DNA of 64,000 nucleotides, from the NCBI GenBank assembly GCA_021373185.1, contig JAJFTF010000051.1, forward strand, positions 62,001 through 126,000, given 5' to 3'. Within the stretch, counting starts at the first letter, position 1. The number at the start of each line of letters is the position of its first letter. The notes beneath the pieces were generated by a model. It was not told where the DNA came from and searched no databases. It saw nothing but the letters and a program-made list of their open reading frames with translations. This document shows positions 25,317 through 35,278 of this stretch, piece after piece. This DNA is from Betaproteobacteria bacterium. GTDB lineage: Bacteria; Pseudomonadota; Gammaproteobacteria; Burkholderiales; Sulfuricellaceae. A program made the translations under genes and the position numbers.

Positions 25317-26783
25317 ATGGCCCGAACACACCGCATCTTCAATAGCCGCCGCCTGATCGTACTACTCAGTCTTCTGCTGGTAGCCGGTTTTTTCGCCACC
25401 ACTTTAAGCAGCTACTATGTATCGAAACAGGCCATTCTGGATGCCATCATCGGGCGGGAATTGCCGCTGACCTCGAATAACATCTACACCCAAATCCAAA
25501 AAGATCTGGTGCAGCCGGTGTTGATTTCATCGACGATGGCAAACGACACCTTCCTGCGTAGCTGGGTGATCAAGGGCGAGAAAAATCCCAACGAAATAGC
25601 CCACTATCTCGAGGAAGTAAAAAAGCGCTATGGCGCTTTCAGCAGCTTTTTCGTTTCGGATCGCAGTTCGAACTATTACACCGGCGGTGGCGTTCTCAAG
25701 CATATATCATCCCGCGAACCACGCGACATTTGGTACTATCGCGTCCGCGACATGAAGGAACCCTACGAGATCAACGTCGACCCAGATCTCGCCAACAAGG
25801 ACACCCTGACCATCTTCGTCAACTATCGCGTTTTCGATTTCGAAAACCGTTACATCGGCGCCACCGGCATCGGTCTTACAGTGGATGCCGTGCGCCGCCT
25901 GATTACCGACTACCAGCAGCGATACAAGCGCACTATCTATTTCACCAACACAGAAGGAAAAATGGTTCTGTTCAGCGACCAGTCCGGTCGCAAGGAATCC
26001 AACCTGCGCGCCACACAAGGTCTGAACAAAATTCTTGACCGTATCCTCCTGGAAAAACACGGCTCCTATCAGTACGTCGCTGCAGATGGTTCCGTCAATC
26101 TGGTCAATGTCAGTTTCATTCCCGAACTGAAATGGTATTTGTTTGTGGAGCGAAGCGAGGAAGAAGCGCTGGCTGGCATCCGCCAGACACTTTACTTCAA
26201 CCTGGTGATCTGCCTCGCCGTCACGCTGATCGTGCTGATACTGACTCATATCGCTCTCAACCGTTACCAGCGCCGCATTGAAGAGATGGCCTCGACCGAC
26301 AAGCTGACCGGCCTGTTCAACCGTCAGGCTTTCAGCATTCTCATTGACCGGCGGCTTGCCGAGTACCGCCGCAATCCACATCCCTTCTCCATGCTCCTGG
26401 CTGACATCGACCAGTTCAAATCGATCAACGACCAGAACGGTCACCTTTGCGGCGACCAGATACTGAATCAGGTAGCGCAACTATTTCGTGATTGCCTGCG
26501 CGATTCGGATATCGTTGTGCGCTGGGGAGGCGAGGAATTCCTGGTCATACTGAAAGACTGCGGCCTCGAAAAAGCACAGCAAACTGCCGAGAAATTACGT
26601 CAGGACTTCGAAAAAGCGCATTTCGAGGGATGCGGAAAACAGATCAAAGTAACGATGAGTATCGGCGTCAGCCAGTATGATGAAGCCGAGACGATTGAGC
26701 AGACCATCAGCCGCGCCGATGCCGGCCTCTATCAAGCGAAAAAAGGTGGACGAAACCGCGTCTGCACTGCGACATCCACCTGA
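25317..26783 (+). CDS. Membrane diguanylate cyclase with periplasmic sensor domain
   Basis: This 488-residue protein has a first membrane segment at about 14-34 (LIVLLSLLLVAGFFATTLSSYYV). A large periplasmic Cache-like domain (about 35-280) follows, with SSFFVSDRSSNYYTGGG and GATGIGLTVDAVRRLI. A second membrane segment lies near 295-315. The C-terminal GGDEF domain starts at STDKLTGLFNRQAF, with active-site RWGGEEF. An inhibitory-site RxxD (RDSD) stands five residues before GGEEF, so product inhibition by c-di-GMP is likely. The protein probably makes c-di-GMP in response to an external small molecule. Confidence 0.93.
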   Translation: MARTHRIFNSRRLIVLLSLLLVAGFFATTLSSYYVSKQAILDAIIGRELPLTSNNIYTQIQKDLVQPVLISSTMANDTFLRSWVIKGEKNPNEIAHYLEEVKKRYGAFSSFFVSDRSSNYYTGGGVLKHISSREPRDIWYYRVRDMKEPYEINVDPDLANKDTLTIFVNYRVFDFENRYIGATGIGLTVDAVRRLITDYQQRYKRTIYFTNTEGKMVLFSDQSGRKESNLRATQGLNKILDRILLEKHGSYQYVAADGSVNLVNVSFIPELKWYLFVERSEEEALAGIRQTLYFNLVICLAVTLIVLILTHIALNRYQRRIEEMASTDKLTGLFNRQAFSILIDRRLAEYRRNPHPFSMLLADIDQFKSINDQNGHLCGDQILNQVAQLFRDCLRDSDIVVRWGGEEFLVILKDCGLEKAQQTAEKLRQDFEKAHFEGCGKQIKVTMSIGVSQYDEAETIEQTISRADAGLYQAKKGGRNRVCTATST

Positions 26784-26836
26784 CCTGCCGATACCCCGAA
26801 CCTTAAAACGCAATAAACCGGAAGTTGGTTCTGGAG

Positions 26837-28843
26837 TTATTCGCCGGAATACAGATGACAACTTGCTCCATGCGATGCGCTGAATCTGGCTGCAAGCGGA
26901 TAATCCAGCCGACAGACCGGCATCGCCTGCGGACAGCGCGGATGAAAGTGGCAACCCTGCGGCGGATTGGCCGGCGAGGGCAAATCCCCCGCCAGGCGAA
27001 TGATTTCGCGCCGTGCCCCCACATCGGCAACCGGCACGGCAGAAAGCAGCGCCTGGGTATATGGGTGACGGGGCGCATTCATCACCTCCTCCACCGTGCC
27101 GCGCTCGACGATTCTCCCCAGATACATCACCGCCACCTCGTGAGCGAAATACTCGACCACCGCCAGATTGTGGGTGATGAACAGATAGGCCAGCCCCAGT
27201 TCATCCTGCAGCCCTTTGAGCAGGTTGAGTATCTGTGCCTGTACCGAGACATCGAGCGCGCTGGTCGGTTCATCGCACACGATCAGCCGGGGTTTGACTG
27301 CCAGCGCACGCGCGATGGCGATGCGCTGGCGTTGCCCGCCGGAAAATTCATGGGGATAGCGATATTTGCTGCCGACAGGGAGTCCGACCTGCTCCAGCAA
27401 CTCGTCCATCTGCGCCTGGCGGTCGCCTGCAGATGCCGTGCCCAGCGCCGCCATTCCTTCGTCGATGATGTCCGCCACCCGCATGCGCGGGTCGAGCGAA
27501 GCATAAGGATCCTGGAACACGATCTGGAAATCGGCGCGGCGCGCACGCAACGCGTTGCCGCTCAACTGCGTCAGTTCTTCCCCGGCGAACTGCACGCTGC
27601 CGCCAGTGGGTCGAATCAACTGGAGCAGGCTTTTGCCCACCGTCGTCTTGCCGCAACCCGATTCGCCCACCAGCGCCAGCGTCCGTCCGGGCGAAATCGC
27701 CAGCGACACGCCGTCCACCGCCCGAACATGGCCAGCCACGCGCTTGAGAAGCCCCTTGCGGATCGGAAAATGCACCTTGAGATCGTTCACCTCAAGCAGG
27801 GGAGATTCGACGGCTGATTCAGGCAGTGCGACAGGCGACAGTGGCGGCGCTTCTGCATCGCGAACGGCTCGATCGGTACATTGCAGCAGGTGGCAGCGTA
27901 CCTGATGGCCTGACGAAACCTCGCTCCAGACCGGGATTTCATCACTGCATTTCTGCCAGGCGAAATCGCAGCGACTGGCGAAACGACAACCGGAAAAGTC
28001 ACGGTCGAGCGGCGGCACCGAACCGCGAATGATTTCCAGTTGCTGCCCGCGCCGCGCCGCACCAGGCAACGAGGCAAACAATTTTTGGGTATAAGGATGG
28101 CGCGGCGCGGTAAAAAATTCCTCACGATCCGCCATTTCGACAATTTCACCGGCATACATCACCGCTATCCGTTGCGCCATTTCCGCCACCACGCCCAAGT
28201 CATGGCTGATCAACATCACCGCCATGCCGCGCTCGCGCTGCAAGCGACGCAACAAATCCAGCACCTGTGCCTGGATGGTCACATCCAGCGCCGTGGTCGG
28301 CTCATCGGCAATCAACAGATCGGGCTCGCACGCCAGCGCAATGGCAATCACCACGCGCTGCTTCATGCCGCCGGAAAGCTGGAAGGGGTAGTCGTTGCAG
28401 CGCGCACTGGCGTCGGGAATACCCACCGCATCGAGCAGTTCCAGCACCCTTGCCAGCGCCGCCTCGCCACGCAACGCGGTGTGTCGATACAGCGTCTCGG
28501 CGATCTGCCGGCCAATCGTCATGACCGGGTTCAGGCTGGTCATCGGCTCCTGAAAAACCATGGCGATGCGCTTGCCGCGCACCGTGCGCATGGCAATCTC
28601 GGGCAATTCCAGCAGATTTTGTTCGTCGAGCCGCACCGAACCGGAAACGATGCGCCCCGCTTCGGGCAAAAGGCGCATGATCGCCAGCGCCGTCATCGAC
28701 TTGCCGCAGCCCGATTCGCCCAGCAAGGCGAAGGTCTCATGGCGGTTAATGGTGAAACTCACGCCATCGACTGCGCGAACCTGGGATTTACCCAAGTCCA
28801 GCCAGGTTCTCAAATTTTCCACGACCAGCAGCGGCTCGCTCAT
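26837..28843 (-). CDS. Peptide ABC transporter, double ATP-binding protein (YejF-like)
   Basis: The start at 28843 ([15 protein letters not shown]) overlaps the permease stop as ATGA; the open frame continues upstream only inside the permease gene. The 668-residue protein holds two complete ABC ATPase halves. Walker A is [10 protein letters not shown] in the first and [10 protein letters not shown] in the second. The signatures are LSGGMKQRV and FSGGQRQRI, and Walker B ends DEPTTALD and DEPTSALD. Each half ends with an oligopeptide-transporter C-terminal segment with its Cys cluster ([14 protein letters not shown] and [14 protein letters not shown]). This is the layout of YejF, which energises uptake of peptides such as microcin C. 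It is the last gene of a four-gene operon. Confidence 0.95.
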   Translation of the reverse strand: MSEPLLVVENLRTWLDLGKSQVRAVDGVSFTINRHETFALLGESGCGKSMTALAIMRLLPEAGRIVSGSVRLDEQNLLELPEIAMRTVRGKRIAMVFQEPMTSLNPVMTIGRQIAETLYRHTALRGEAALARVLELLDAVGIPDASARCNDYPFQLSGGMKQRVVIAIALACEPDLLIADEPTTALDVTIQAQVLDLLRRLQRERGMAVMLISHDLGVVAEMAQRIAVMYAGEIVEMADREEFFTAPRHPYTQKLFASLPGAARRGQQLEIIRGSVPPLDRDFSGCRFASRCDFAWQKCSDEIPVWSEVSSGHQVRCHLLQCTDRAVRDAEAPPLSPVALPESAVESPLLEVNDLKVHFPIRKGLLKRVAGHVRAVDGVSLAISPGRTLALVGESGCGKTTVGKSLLQLIRPTGGSVQFAGEELTQLSGNALRARRADFQIVFQDPYASLDPRMRVADIIDEGMAALGTASAGDRQAQMDELLEQVGLPVGSKYRYPHEFSGGQRQRIAIARALAVKPRLIVCDEPTSALDVSVQAQILNLLKGLQDELGLAYLFITHNLAVVEYFAHEVAVMYLGRIVERGTVEEVMNAPRHPYTQALLSAVPVADVGARREIIRLAGDLPSPANPPQGCHFHPRCPQAMPVCRLDYPLAARFSASHGASCHLYSGE

Positions 28844-30249
28844 TTCATCCTCGGGTCGAAGGCGTCGCGCACGCGGTCGGAAAACAGGTTGGCCGACAGC
28901 ACCAGCACGAACATGAAAGCAAAAGCCGCCGCCAGCGACCACCACACCGTCGGTTCGCGCGCCATCTCGAGGCGCGCGCTGTTAATCATGTTGCCCCAAC
29001 TCTGCATGCTCGGGTCAACACCGACGCCGACATACGACAGCACCGCCTCGGCCAGCACCAGCGCACTGAAGTCCAGCACGATCGAGATCAGCACGATATG
29101 CATCACGTTGGGCAGGATATGGCGCGTAATAATGCGGAAATGGCCGACGCCGAACGCCGTTGCCGCCTGGACAAACTCCATTTCGGCCAGCTTCAGGGTT
29201 TCGCCGCGCAACAACCGGCACAAGCCGGTCCAACTGGTCACGCCGAGGATGATGCACAGGAACAGCAGGCGCACATCGGCCCGCGCGGCCACGGTATCGA
29301 ACGCATCCTGGTTGCTGTCCATGTACACCTGCAGGATCAGCACCGCTGCCGCAATCAGCAGTACGCCCGGAATCGAATTCAGGGTGGTGTAGACATACTG
29401 GATCACGTCGTCCACCCAGCCGCGAAAATAGCCCGCCATGATGCCGAGCAGCAAGGCAAAGGGCAGCATCACCAGAGTGGTGAGGGTGCCGATCATCAAG
29501 CCGGTGCGGATGCTTTTCAGGGACAGATAAAACACATCCTGGCCAACCTTGTCGGTGCCGAAGATGTGGTATTTGGCGGACAGCGCCGCAGTCAACCCGG
29601 CGAGTAGAATCAACCCGGCCAGAGTGGCCAGCAGGGTACGCCATGGAATATCCTCCCTGCCCTGCCAGATCAGCGCGCAGGCAGCGCCGAATGCCACGCC
29701 ACGGCGGTGTGCCAGCCACAATGTGAGCAGAAGCATGACTACCGACCATGCTGCCAGCGCCCAGGCCGTACCTTTGACAGCGGTGGCGGCGATGTCGCCG
29801 GCGCTCTCGCGCACCGGATCGGCCAGGTGAGCACCGCCGAACTTGAGGCGAGGGTAATCGCGCATCTGCCTGCCATCGGGCAACTCAATGGTTTCCTTGG
29901 TGAACAGATGCGTGGCGAACGGGGCCGAATAAGTCTTTTCCTGCTGCGTCCTGAGCGAACCGGCGGCCAGATCGAATACCGACAGCACCTCCGGCGAGTA
30001 ATGCCGCTCAACACTGCCGTTTTGCCTGTCCAGCGGCAGGCGGAAATGCAGCGAATCGAGCACGCCAATGCTGACAAAGGCCAGCAGCACCACCGCGGAG
30101 GCCACGCCGCTGCGGCTGCGCAGCAACTTGCGCCAGGGCTGCAGCATATGCTCACGCTGACGCACCTTCCAGACATACACCGCGACCACCGCCAGCAACA
30201 GCCAAAGCAGCAAGTCCGTCCAGAGCAATATCGGCTTGAAGAACATCAT
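28840..30249 (-). CDS. Peptide ABC transporter permease (YejE-like), long form
   Basis: This 469-residue permease belongs to the DppC/YejE family. The conserved part runs from FGTDKVGQDVFYLSLKSIRTGLMIG to the inner-membrane coupling loop EFVQAATAFGVGHFRIITRHILPNVMHI, ending with the family tail [10 protein letters not shown]. The first 200 residues have three extra hydrophobic segments and a polar periplasmic part, so it is about 130 residues longer than the E. coli protein. It overlaps the neighbouring permease and the ATPase gene by 4 bases each. Together with the other permease it forms the membrane channel. Confidence 0.93.
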   Translation of the reverse strand: MMFFKPILLWTDLLLWLLLAVVAVYVWKVRQREHMLQPWRKLLRSRSGVASAVVLLAFVSIGVLDSLHFRLPLDRQNGSVERHYSPEVLSVFDLAAGSLRTQQEKTYSAPFATHLFTKETIELPDGRQMRDYPRLKFGGAHLADPVRESAGDIAATAVKGTAWALAAWSVVMLLLTLWLAHRRGVAFGAACALIWQGREDIPWRTLLATLAGLILLAGLTAALSAKYHIFGTDKVGQDVFYLSLKSIRTGLMIGTLTTLVMLPFALLLGIMAGYFRGWVDDVIQYVYTTLNSIPGVLLIAAAVLILQVYMDSNQDAFDTVAARADVRLLFLCIILGVTSWTGLCRLLRGETLKLAEMEFVQAATAFGVGHFRIITRHILPNVMHIVLISIVLDFSALVLAEAVLSYVGVGVDPSMQSWGNMINSARLEMAREPTVWWSLAAAFAFMFVLVLSANLFSDRVRDAFDPRMK

Positions 30250-31223
30250 TCCAGTCTGATCCTCGGATCCACCAGGGTATAGGAAATATCGGTGAGAATC
30301 AGGCCGATGATGTACAGCACCGAACCGAGGAACACCATGGCTCGAACGATGGCAAAATCCTGGGAATTGATGGCGTCAATGGTATAGCTGCCCAGCCCCG
30401 GTATCCCGAAGAACGATTCGGTAATCAGGCTACCCATGAACAGCAGCGGGATCACCACCACCGCACCGGTCAGGATCGGGATCATGGCGTTTTTCAGCAC
30501 ATGGCTGAACAGCACGCGCAGTTCGGACAACCCCTTGGCGCGCGCGGTGCGGACGTAGTCGCGGGCCGCCTCCTCGAGAAAGATGGTGCGATACCAGCGG
30601 GCGCCGGAACCGATGCCGCCGACGACACCGATGACCATCGGCAGGATGATGAATTTCAAGGAGTTGAAACCGCTATCGAAGCCGGAAATCGGCGTCAGGT
30701 GGAGCAACTTGCTGACCAGGTACTGCCCGCCGATGATGTAGAACAATCCCGAAATCGACATCATCGCCACGCACAGCACGACCCCGGCGACATCAATGTA
30801 GGTGGCGCGGAAAAAGGCCATCAGCATGGCAAAGGTAATATTCACAGCCAAACCGATCACGAATACCGGCAGCGCAATCGCCAGGCTTGGCCACATCCGT
30901 TTCTTGATATCCTGGGCGATGTTGCGCCCTTCGTCGGAGCGATCGAAATCAAACACGAACATCCGCACCGACTTCTCCACGAAAATGGTATCGCCCAGCT
31001 TATTCACGCCCTCTGCCGCGCCGTTCCACAGCAATGGTTTGTCGTAGCCGCGCTCGTGCTTCCATTTGGCGATCGCCTCGGGAGTGACATGTTTCACGCC
31101 AAGGTGGATACGCGCCATATTGTCCGGGGTGTTGACCACAAAAAACAGCGCGAAGGTCAGCAGGTTCACCCCGATCAAAATAGGGATGGCATACAGTATG
31201 CGGCGGATGATATAGCTGATCAT
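30246..31223 (-). CDS. Peptide ABC transporter permease (YejB-like)
   Basis: The start at 31223 (MISYIIRRILYAIPILIGVNLLTFALFFV) is the classical N-terminus of DppB-type permeases and overlaps the binding-protein stop as ATGA. The 325-residue protein has six predicted membrane segments. The coupling motif is DYVRTARAKGLSELRVLFSHVLKNAMIPILT, followed by GSLITESFFGIPGLGSYTIDAINSQDFAIVRAMVF. The conserved HLG in the periplasmic loop is also present. It pairs with the YejE-like permease. Confidence 0.95.
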   Translation of the reverse strand: MISYIIRRILYAIPILIGVNLLTFALFFVVNTPDNMARIHLGVKHVTPEAIAKWKHERGYDKPLLWNGAAEGVNKLGDTIFVEKSVRMFVFDFDRSDEGRNIAQDIKKRMWPSLAIALPVFVIGLAVNITFAMLMAFFRATYIDVAGVVLCVAMMSISGLFYIIGGQYLVSKLLHLTPISGFDSGFNSLKFIILPMVIGVVGGIGSGARWYRTIFLEEAARDYVRTARAKGLSELRVLFSHVLKNAMIPILTGAVVVIPLLFMGSLITESFFGIPGLGSYTIDAINSQDFAIVRAMVFLGSVLYIIGLILTDISYTLVDPRIRLE

Positions 31224-33370
31224 TTCGCTCCCATCCTTTCCTTGCGCCGGTAGACCACTACCGCTGGCGCCAGCGCAGCCACCAGCACCACAGCCAACAA
31301 GCCAATCGGCCATAGTATCGGCTGGTTCCACTCGCGCTGCTTGCGGGCACGCAACTGCGGATCGACACGCACATATTTCAGACCATTGCTGACCATCATG
31401 TTGGGTTTGATGTTCTGGTACCAGGCATGGTAAAGACTGTACTGCTTGGGATGGAAACCCCATATCCATGGAGCATCGCGGCGCACGATCTCGATCATTT
31501 GATCGATGATCATCTGACGTTCCGGGCCATTGTCCATATTTTTCATGCGCTCGAACAGGCGGTTGAATTCCGCGTTGCCATAGTTGGCCGAATTTTCCCC
31601 TTCCTTGCCGACTCGCGCATTTGGGCCGTAAAGCAGGAACAGAAAATTCTCCGAATCGGGATAGTCGCCATTCCAGCCCCAGTGGAAGATCTGGGCATTG
31701 CCCTTGCGGATCTTATCCTGGAAGCGGTTATAGTCGGTATTGCGCACCACCAGTTGCACATCGATTTTCTTGAACTGCTTGCGAATCCAATCCAGTCTTG
31801 CCTTGTCTTCCGGCCCGCTGGCCGTGATGTCGAGATAGAGCAGCAGCGGCTTGCCGGTCTTGGCGTCGCGCCCATTCGGATAGCCCGCCTCGACCAGCAG
31901 CTTCCTGGCGACTTCAATGGATTTGCGCCTGGGTTTGCCATCCACCCAGTCGTAAACATAAGGGTTGATGCCCGCCGCTCCCTCGTGGAAACCGAAGATA
32001 CCCGGCGGCAACGGCCCTTGAGCCGGAATGCCGCGACCATTGGCGAAGATCGAGATGAATTCCTCATAATCCACCGCAATCGAGATCGCCCGCCGAAGCT
32101 TGCGAGTCCGCTCGGAATAGCCGCCGACCACCGGATCGAGCATATTGAAGCCGTAATAATAGTTGGTCACAGTAACCGCAGTTTGCAGCCTGATCCCCTT
32201 TTCCTTCATCAGGTCGGTGACATCCGCCTCACCTTGAGTGGCGACGCGCACCGCCTGATCGAAACTGTCCGAACTGATACCGGAGGCATCGTAATAGCCT
32301 TGCAGAAACTTGTTCCAGTAGGGAATACCCTCCTTTTCCAGGCTGAACACCACACGGTCGACGAAGGGCAGCGGCTTGCCGGCATCCTGTAGCAGCCCCG
32401 CCGCCGCGTCGCCCGGCTCACCCTCAGTGGGGTAGGTCTCGCCGTGGAAGTTGGGATTTCTCTCCAGCACCATCAGCCGATTCGGATCGTTTTCGGCGAG
32501 CATATAGGGGCCGGTGCCGACCGGAAACCAATCCAGCGTCAGGTTTTTCTCTACCATGCCGGGCTGGCTGTAGAAACGATCGGCCTCGGGCGGAATCGGC
32601 GAGAAGAACGGCATCGCCAGCCAGTAGAGAAACTGCGGATACTTGCCCTTGAGCCTGACCCGATAAGTATGGCGATCCACCACCTCGACGCCTGCCAGCG
32701 GGTAGCGGGTCAGGTCGAGCGTGGCGCCTGGCGCCAGAGCCTTCTGCGCCTTGGCCAGCTCCTGCGCATATTCCTTCAGGCCGACAATATATTCGCTCAT
32801 CAGGCCAAAGATCGGCGAACTCAGCTTGGGATGGGCGAGCCGCTTGATCTGGTGGACATAATCCGCCGCCTCCAGTTCGCGTGTGCCGGTCTGCCTGAAA
32901 TCCGCCAGCTTGTTGATTTTGGCCAGATCTGCCGGGGCCAGATGATGGTAAAGAAATTCCCCCTGCGCATCGCGGGCAAAAGCCGGGTGCGGCTGGTAGC
33001 GAATGCCCGGCTTGATATGAATGTCATAAACGCTGAAGGCGATTTTTTCCGGCGCAGCATTGGCCGCCAGCGGCTTGCCCTGCGCATCGAGAAACAACGG
33101 CTTGGGCAGCTCCGAGGCAGCAAGCGGGATCAGCTCATAGGGGCGCTTGAGATAATGATATTGCAGCGGCGGCTCGTAAATCTGGCCGGTAAAAGTGATT
33201 TCATTGGAACTGTAGGATTGCGCCGGGTCGAGATGCTTGGGCCGCTCCGAGAACGATGAATAGGAAATGTTTTTCCCCTCTTCGCTGGCCGAGTAGGGGC
33301 TGTTCCAGGGCGGAGCGCCGCACGCCGCCAGAAGCGACAGCGACAGGACAAATAATAGGGAAAGTCTCAT
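31220..33370 (-). CDS. Peptide-binding lipoprotein of ABC transporter, with C-terminal membrane anchor
   Basis: The start at 33370 (MRLSLLFVLSLSLLAACG) gives a lipoprotein signal with lipobox LAAC. The frame is open further upstream but without signal. The 716-residue protein is an SBP_bac_5 family member: DPAQSYSSNEITFTGQIYEPPLQYHYL, VGTGPYMLAENDPNRLMVLERNPNFHGE and LLVEAGYPNGRDAKTGKPLLLYLD. It is about 100 residues longer than YejA, partly from a C-terminal hydrophobic segment (WPIGLLAVVLVAALAPAVVVY) followed by basic residues. It is first in the operon with the two permeases and the ATPase, and is divergent from fabI. Confidence 0.93.
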   Translation of the reverse strand: MRLSLLFVLSLSLLAACGAPPWNSPYSASEEGKNISYSSFSERPKHLDPAQSYSSNEITFTGQIYEPPLQYHYLKRPYELIPLAASELPKPLFLDAQGKPLAANAAPEKIAFSVYDIHIKPGIRYQPHPAFARDAQGEFLYHHLAPADLAKINKLADFRQTGTRELEAADYVHQIKRLAHPKLSSPIFGLMSEYIVGLKEYAQELAKAQKALAPGATLDLTRYPLAGVEVVDRHTYRVRLKGKYPQFLYWLAMPFFSPIPPEADRFYSQPGMVEKNLTLDWFPVGTGPYMLAENDPNRLMVLERNPNFHGETYPTEGEPGDAAAGLLQDAGKPLPFVDRVVFSLEKEGIPYWNKFLQGYYDASGISSDSFDQAVRVATQGEADVTDLMKEKGIRLQTAVTVTNYYYGFNMLDPVVGGYSERTRKLRRAISIAVDYEEFISIFANGRGIPAQGPLPPGIFGFHEGAAGINPYVYDWVDGKPRRKSIEVARKLLVEAGYPNGRDAKTGKPLLLYLDITASGPEDKARLDWIRKQFKKIDVQLVVRNTDYNRFQDKIRKGNAQIFHWGWNGDYPDSENFLFLLYGPNARVGKEGENSANYGNAEFNRLFERMKNMDNGPERQMIIDQMIEIVRRDAPWIWGFHPKQYSLYHAWYQNIKPNMMVSNGLKYVRVDPQLRARKQREWNQPILWPIGLLAVVLVAALAPAVVVYRRKERMGAK

Positions 33371-33502
33371 CGGCAGCCAGTGTAGCGCAAGCGGAGACCG
33401 GGTGCCAGACGACGATACCCATGTGTGGAATTGGGTTATAATAAGCAATCTGCACCATGCCTCCTGACTAACTGCAATCACAAGAAATCATAAGGAAAAA
33501 CA

Positions 33503-34306
33503 ATGGGCTTTCTGGCAAAAAAGAAAATTCTGATTACCGGGATGATCAGCAACCGCTCCATCGCCTACGGCATCGCCGTCGCCATGAAGCGCGAAGGCGC
33601 AGAACTCGCCTTCACCTACCAAGGCGAAAAAATCAAGGATCGCGTCGTCGATCTGGCAAAAGAATTCGGCACCAGTCTGGTCTTTCCCTGCGACGTTGCC
33701 AGCGATGAAGAAATCGAACAACTCTTCGTCAGCCTCGGCAAGCATTGGGACGGGCTGGACGGCATCATCCATTCCATCGCCTTCGTGCCGAAACAGGCTC
33801 TGGCCGGCGATTACGTCGACTCCGTTACACGCGAGTATTTTCAGATCGCCCACGACATCAGCTCTTACAGCTTCACCGCACTGGCCAAGGCCGGCCTGCC
33901 AATGATGCTGGGCCGCAACGCCGCGCTGCTGACCCTGTGCTACCTTGGTGCCGAGCGCACCGTTCCCCACTACAACGTGATGGGACTCGCCAAGGCCAGC
34001 CTCGAAGCCAACGTGCGCTACATGGCGGCAAGCCTTGGCCCCAAAGGCATCCGCGTCAACGGCCTGTCCGCCGGCCCGATCAAGACCTTGGCGGCGAGCG
34101 GCATCTCCGATTTCGGCAAACTGCTGAGCTATAACGAGAAGCACGCTCCGATGCGGCGCAACGTGACGATCGAGGAAGTCGGCAACGTCGCCGCTTTCAT
34201 GTGCAGCGACCTCGCCAGCGGCATGACCGGCGAAATTACCTATGTCGATGGCGGCTTCAACATCACCGCGCTGGGCAACGCAGAAGAAGCTGTGGCGGGA
34301 AACTGA
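33503..34306 (+). CDS. fabI: Enoyl-ACP reductase (NADH)
   Basis: The 267-residue FabI catalyses the last step of fatty-acid elongation. The N-terminus has the divergent SDR fingerprint [16 protein letters not shown], then [17 protein letters not shown]. The catalytic motif is Y-x6-K in [18 protein letters not shown], followed by [21 protein letters not shown] -10-like TATAAT is 60 bases upstream (33437-33442). The AAGGAAAAACA ribosome site is close to ATG. This is the target of triclosan and isoniazid-type inhibitors in the family. Confidence 0.97.
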   Translation: MGFLAKKKILITGMISNRSIAYGIAVAMKREGAELAFTYQGEKIKDRVVDLAKEFGTSLVFPCDVASDEEIEQLFVSLGKHWDGLDGIIHSIAFVPKQALAGDYVDSVTREYFQIAHDISSYSFTALAKAGLPMMLGRNAALLTLCYLGAERTVPHYNVMGLAKASLEANVRYMAASLGPKGIRVNGLSAGPIKTLAASGISDFGKLLSYNEKHAPMRRNVTIEEVGNVAAFMCSDLASGMTGEITYVDGGFNITALGNAEEAVAGN

Positions 34307-34350
34307 TTCAAGAACCCATTCGGATTCCATTTCAAAGCACCAACAATAAT

Positions 34351-34399
34351 GTGGGTGCGTCCCACGCACCAATGATTGCGGTGCGAGGGACGCACCCAC
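34351..34399. repeat. Interspersed-type palindrome (20-bp arms) between fabI and the toxin gene
   Basis: Arms at 34351-34370 (begins GTGGGTGCGTCCC) and 34380-34399 (ends GGGACGCACCCAC) are complementary at 19 of 20 positions, with a 9-base loop. The site lies between two converging genes. Such GGGACGCACCC-type palindromes look like REP elements spread through betaproteobacterial genomes (from memory, not searched). It may also work as a terminator for both genes. Confidence 0.65.
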
Positions 34400-34428
34400 A
34401 TTTCTTTACAAGTTCAATAAACCTGCTG

Positions 34429-34704
34429 TTATTGACCAAAAAGGTCGGCGTGCGTGCCTGTACGCTCGAAACGAACCGCCTCAGCGTCCACGCAGTAAAT
34501 CAAAACCCAATCGGGTTCGATATGAAGGTCACGACTTGGCTTCCATTCGCCTTTCAGCGGGTGGTCGCCAAGCTCGCGGGGAAGAGGTTGTCCAGCCAGC
34601 AGCAGGCCGATAACGTGACGAAGCTTGTTCATATCCTTGCCGCGTTTTTCCGCCAATTTCACATCACGCTTGAACTGGCCGGTATAACTTGGCAAGCGCA
34701 TCAA
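34429..34704 (-). CDS. yafQ: YafQ-family mRNA interferase toxin
   Basis: This 91-residue RelE-superfamily toxin carries all the residues known for E. coli YafQ catalysis, shifted by two positions: His48, His61, Asp65, His85 and Phe89. The fold pattern is FKRDVKLAEKRGKDMNKLRHVIGLLLAG, DHPLKGEWKPSRDLHIEPDWVLIY and FERTGTHADLF. It should cleave mRNA on the ribosome. It overlaps its antitoxin gene by 4 bases, so translation is coupled. No sign of inactivation is seen. Confidence 0.9.
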   Translation of the reverse strand: MMRLPSYTGQFKRDVKLAEKRGKDMNKLRHVIGLLLAGQPLPRELGDHPLKGEWKPSRDLHIEPDWVLIYCVDAEAVRFERTGTHADLFGQ

Positions 34705-34943
34705 ATACCCAACTGCTTGAACAGGTCGGCGGGGTTAGATGCCTGAAATACGTCTTCACCCAAGCGGCTCTTGCGGATCGTTTCAGCGGTCAGCACATTG
34801 GGTGTTTCGCTGTTTGCAATATAAAGACGCATCAAGTCGCGGATGATCTGAGCGGCTGGGCGATGACGGTCTGCTGCCACAGCCATGAACTGGTCGCGCA
34901 GCTCCGGCTCCATTTTGATCGACATTTGCACTTCCTTGGACAT
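34701..34943 (-). CDS. DinJ/RelB-type antitoxin
   Basis: This 80-residue protein has an N-terminal ribbon-helix-helix: VQMSIKMEPELRDQFMAVAADRHRPAAQIIRDLMRLYI. A C-terminal toxin-binding tail follows (LTAETIRKSRLGEDVFQASNPADLFKQLGI). It precedes yafQ with ATGA overlap. It should neutralise the toxin and repress the operon through the palindrome 40 bases upstream. Confidence 0.88.
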   Translation of the reverse strand: MSKEVQMSIKMEPELRDQFMAVAADRHRPAAQIIRDLMRLYIANSETPNVLTAETIRKSRLGEDVFQASNPADLFKQLGI

Positions 34944-34981
34944 ACCGGCCTCACTCGATTGGGGTAGGATCGTTTGATTTT

Positions 34982-35017
34982 ATTAGGTATCCATTGGATA
35001 TGCAATAGATACCTAAT
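34982..35017 (-). promoter_or_regulatory. Operator palindrome of the toxin-antitoxin operon
   Basis: ATTAGGTATC (34982-34991) and GATACCTAAT (35008-35017) are a perfect 10-bp inverted repeat. A second near-palindrome TATCCATTGGATA lies at 34988-35000 and a further GGATAC copy follows at about 35018. Its position just upstream of the antitoxin start fits binding of ribbon-helix-helix dimers. Confidence 0.7.
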
Positions 35018-35278
35018 GGATACTCAAAGCCTGTTGGGCGAACGTCGGCGACCTAACTCGCCACACATACCAATCGAAATCAATCCAGGATACACACCGG
35101 TCGGCTACCGAAATCCTTATTTGTGTGAAATCCAGACTGAGCTTGCACGACCATCTCTTGTTCGGCCATTGCGGAAGTTTCCTTGCTCCGTATCAGATGT
35201 CCGATGTGCGCGGTAAAGCAGTCGAAAGTATCTAGTAAGGCGGGGCTTGTTCAAGGTAAAAACCCAGTCCGGCGCGCC
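35018..35278. other. Intergenic stretch between toxin-antitoxin operon and GGDEF gene
   Basis: About 260 bases between the operator and the end of the GGDEF gene. I see no gene, RNA or strong hairpin here. Confidence 0.4.

Noticed and set aside
33488..34399. 303-codon open frame antisense to fabI
   Set aside because: FabI on the other strand is certain; the start of this frame is inside the palindromic repeat.
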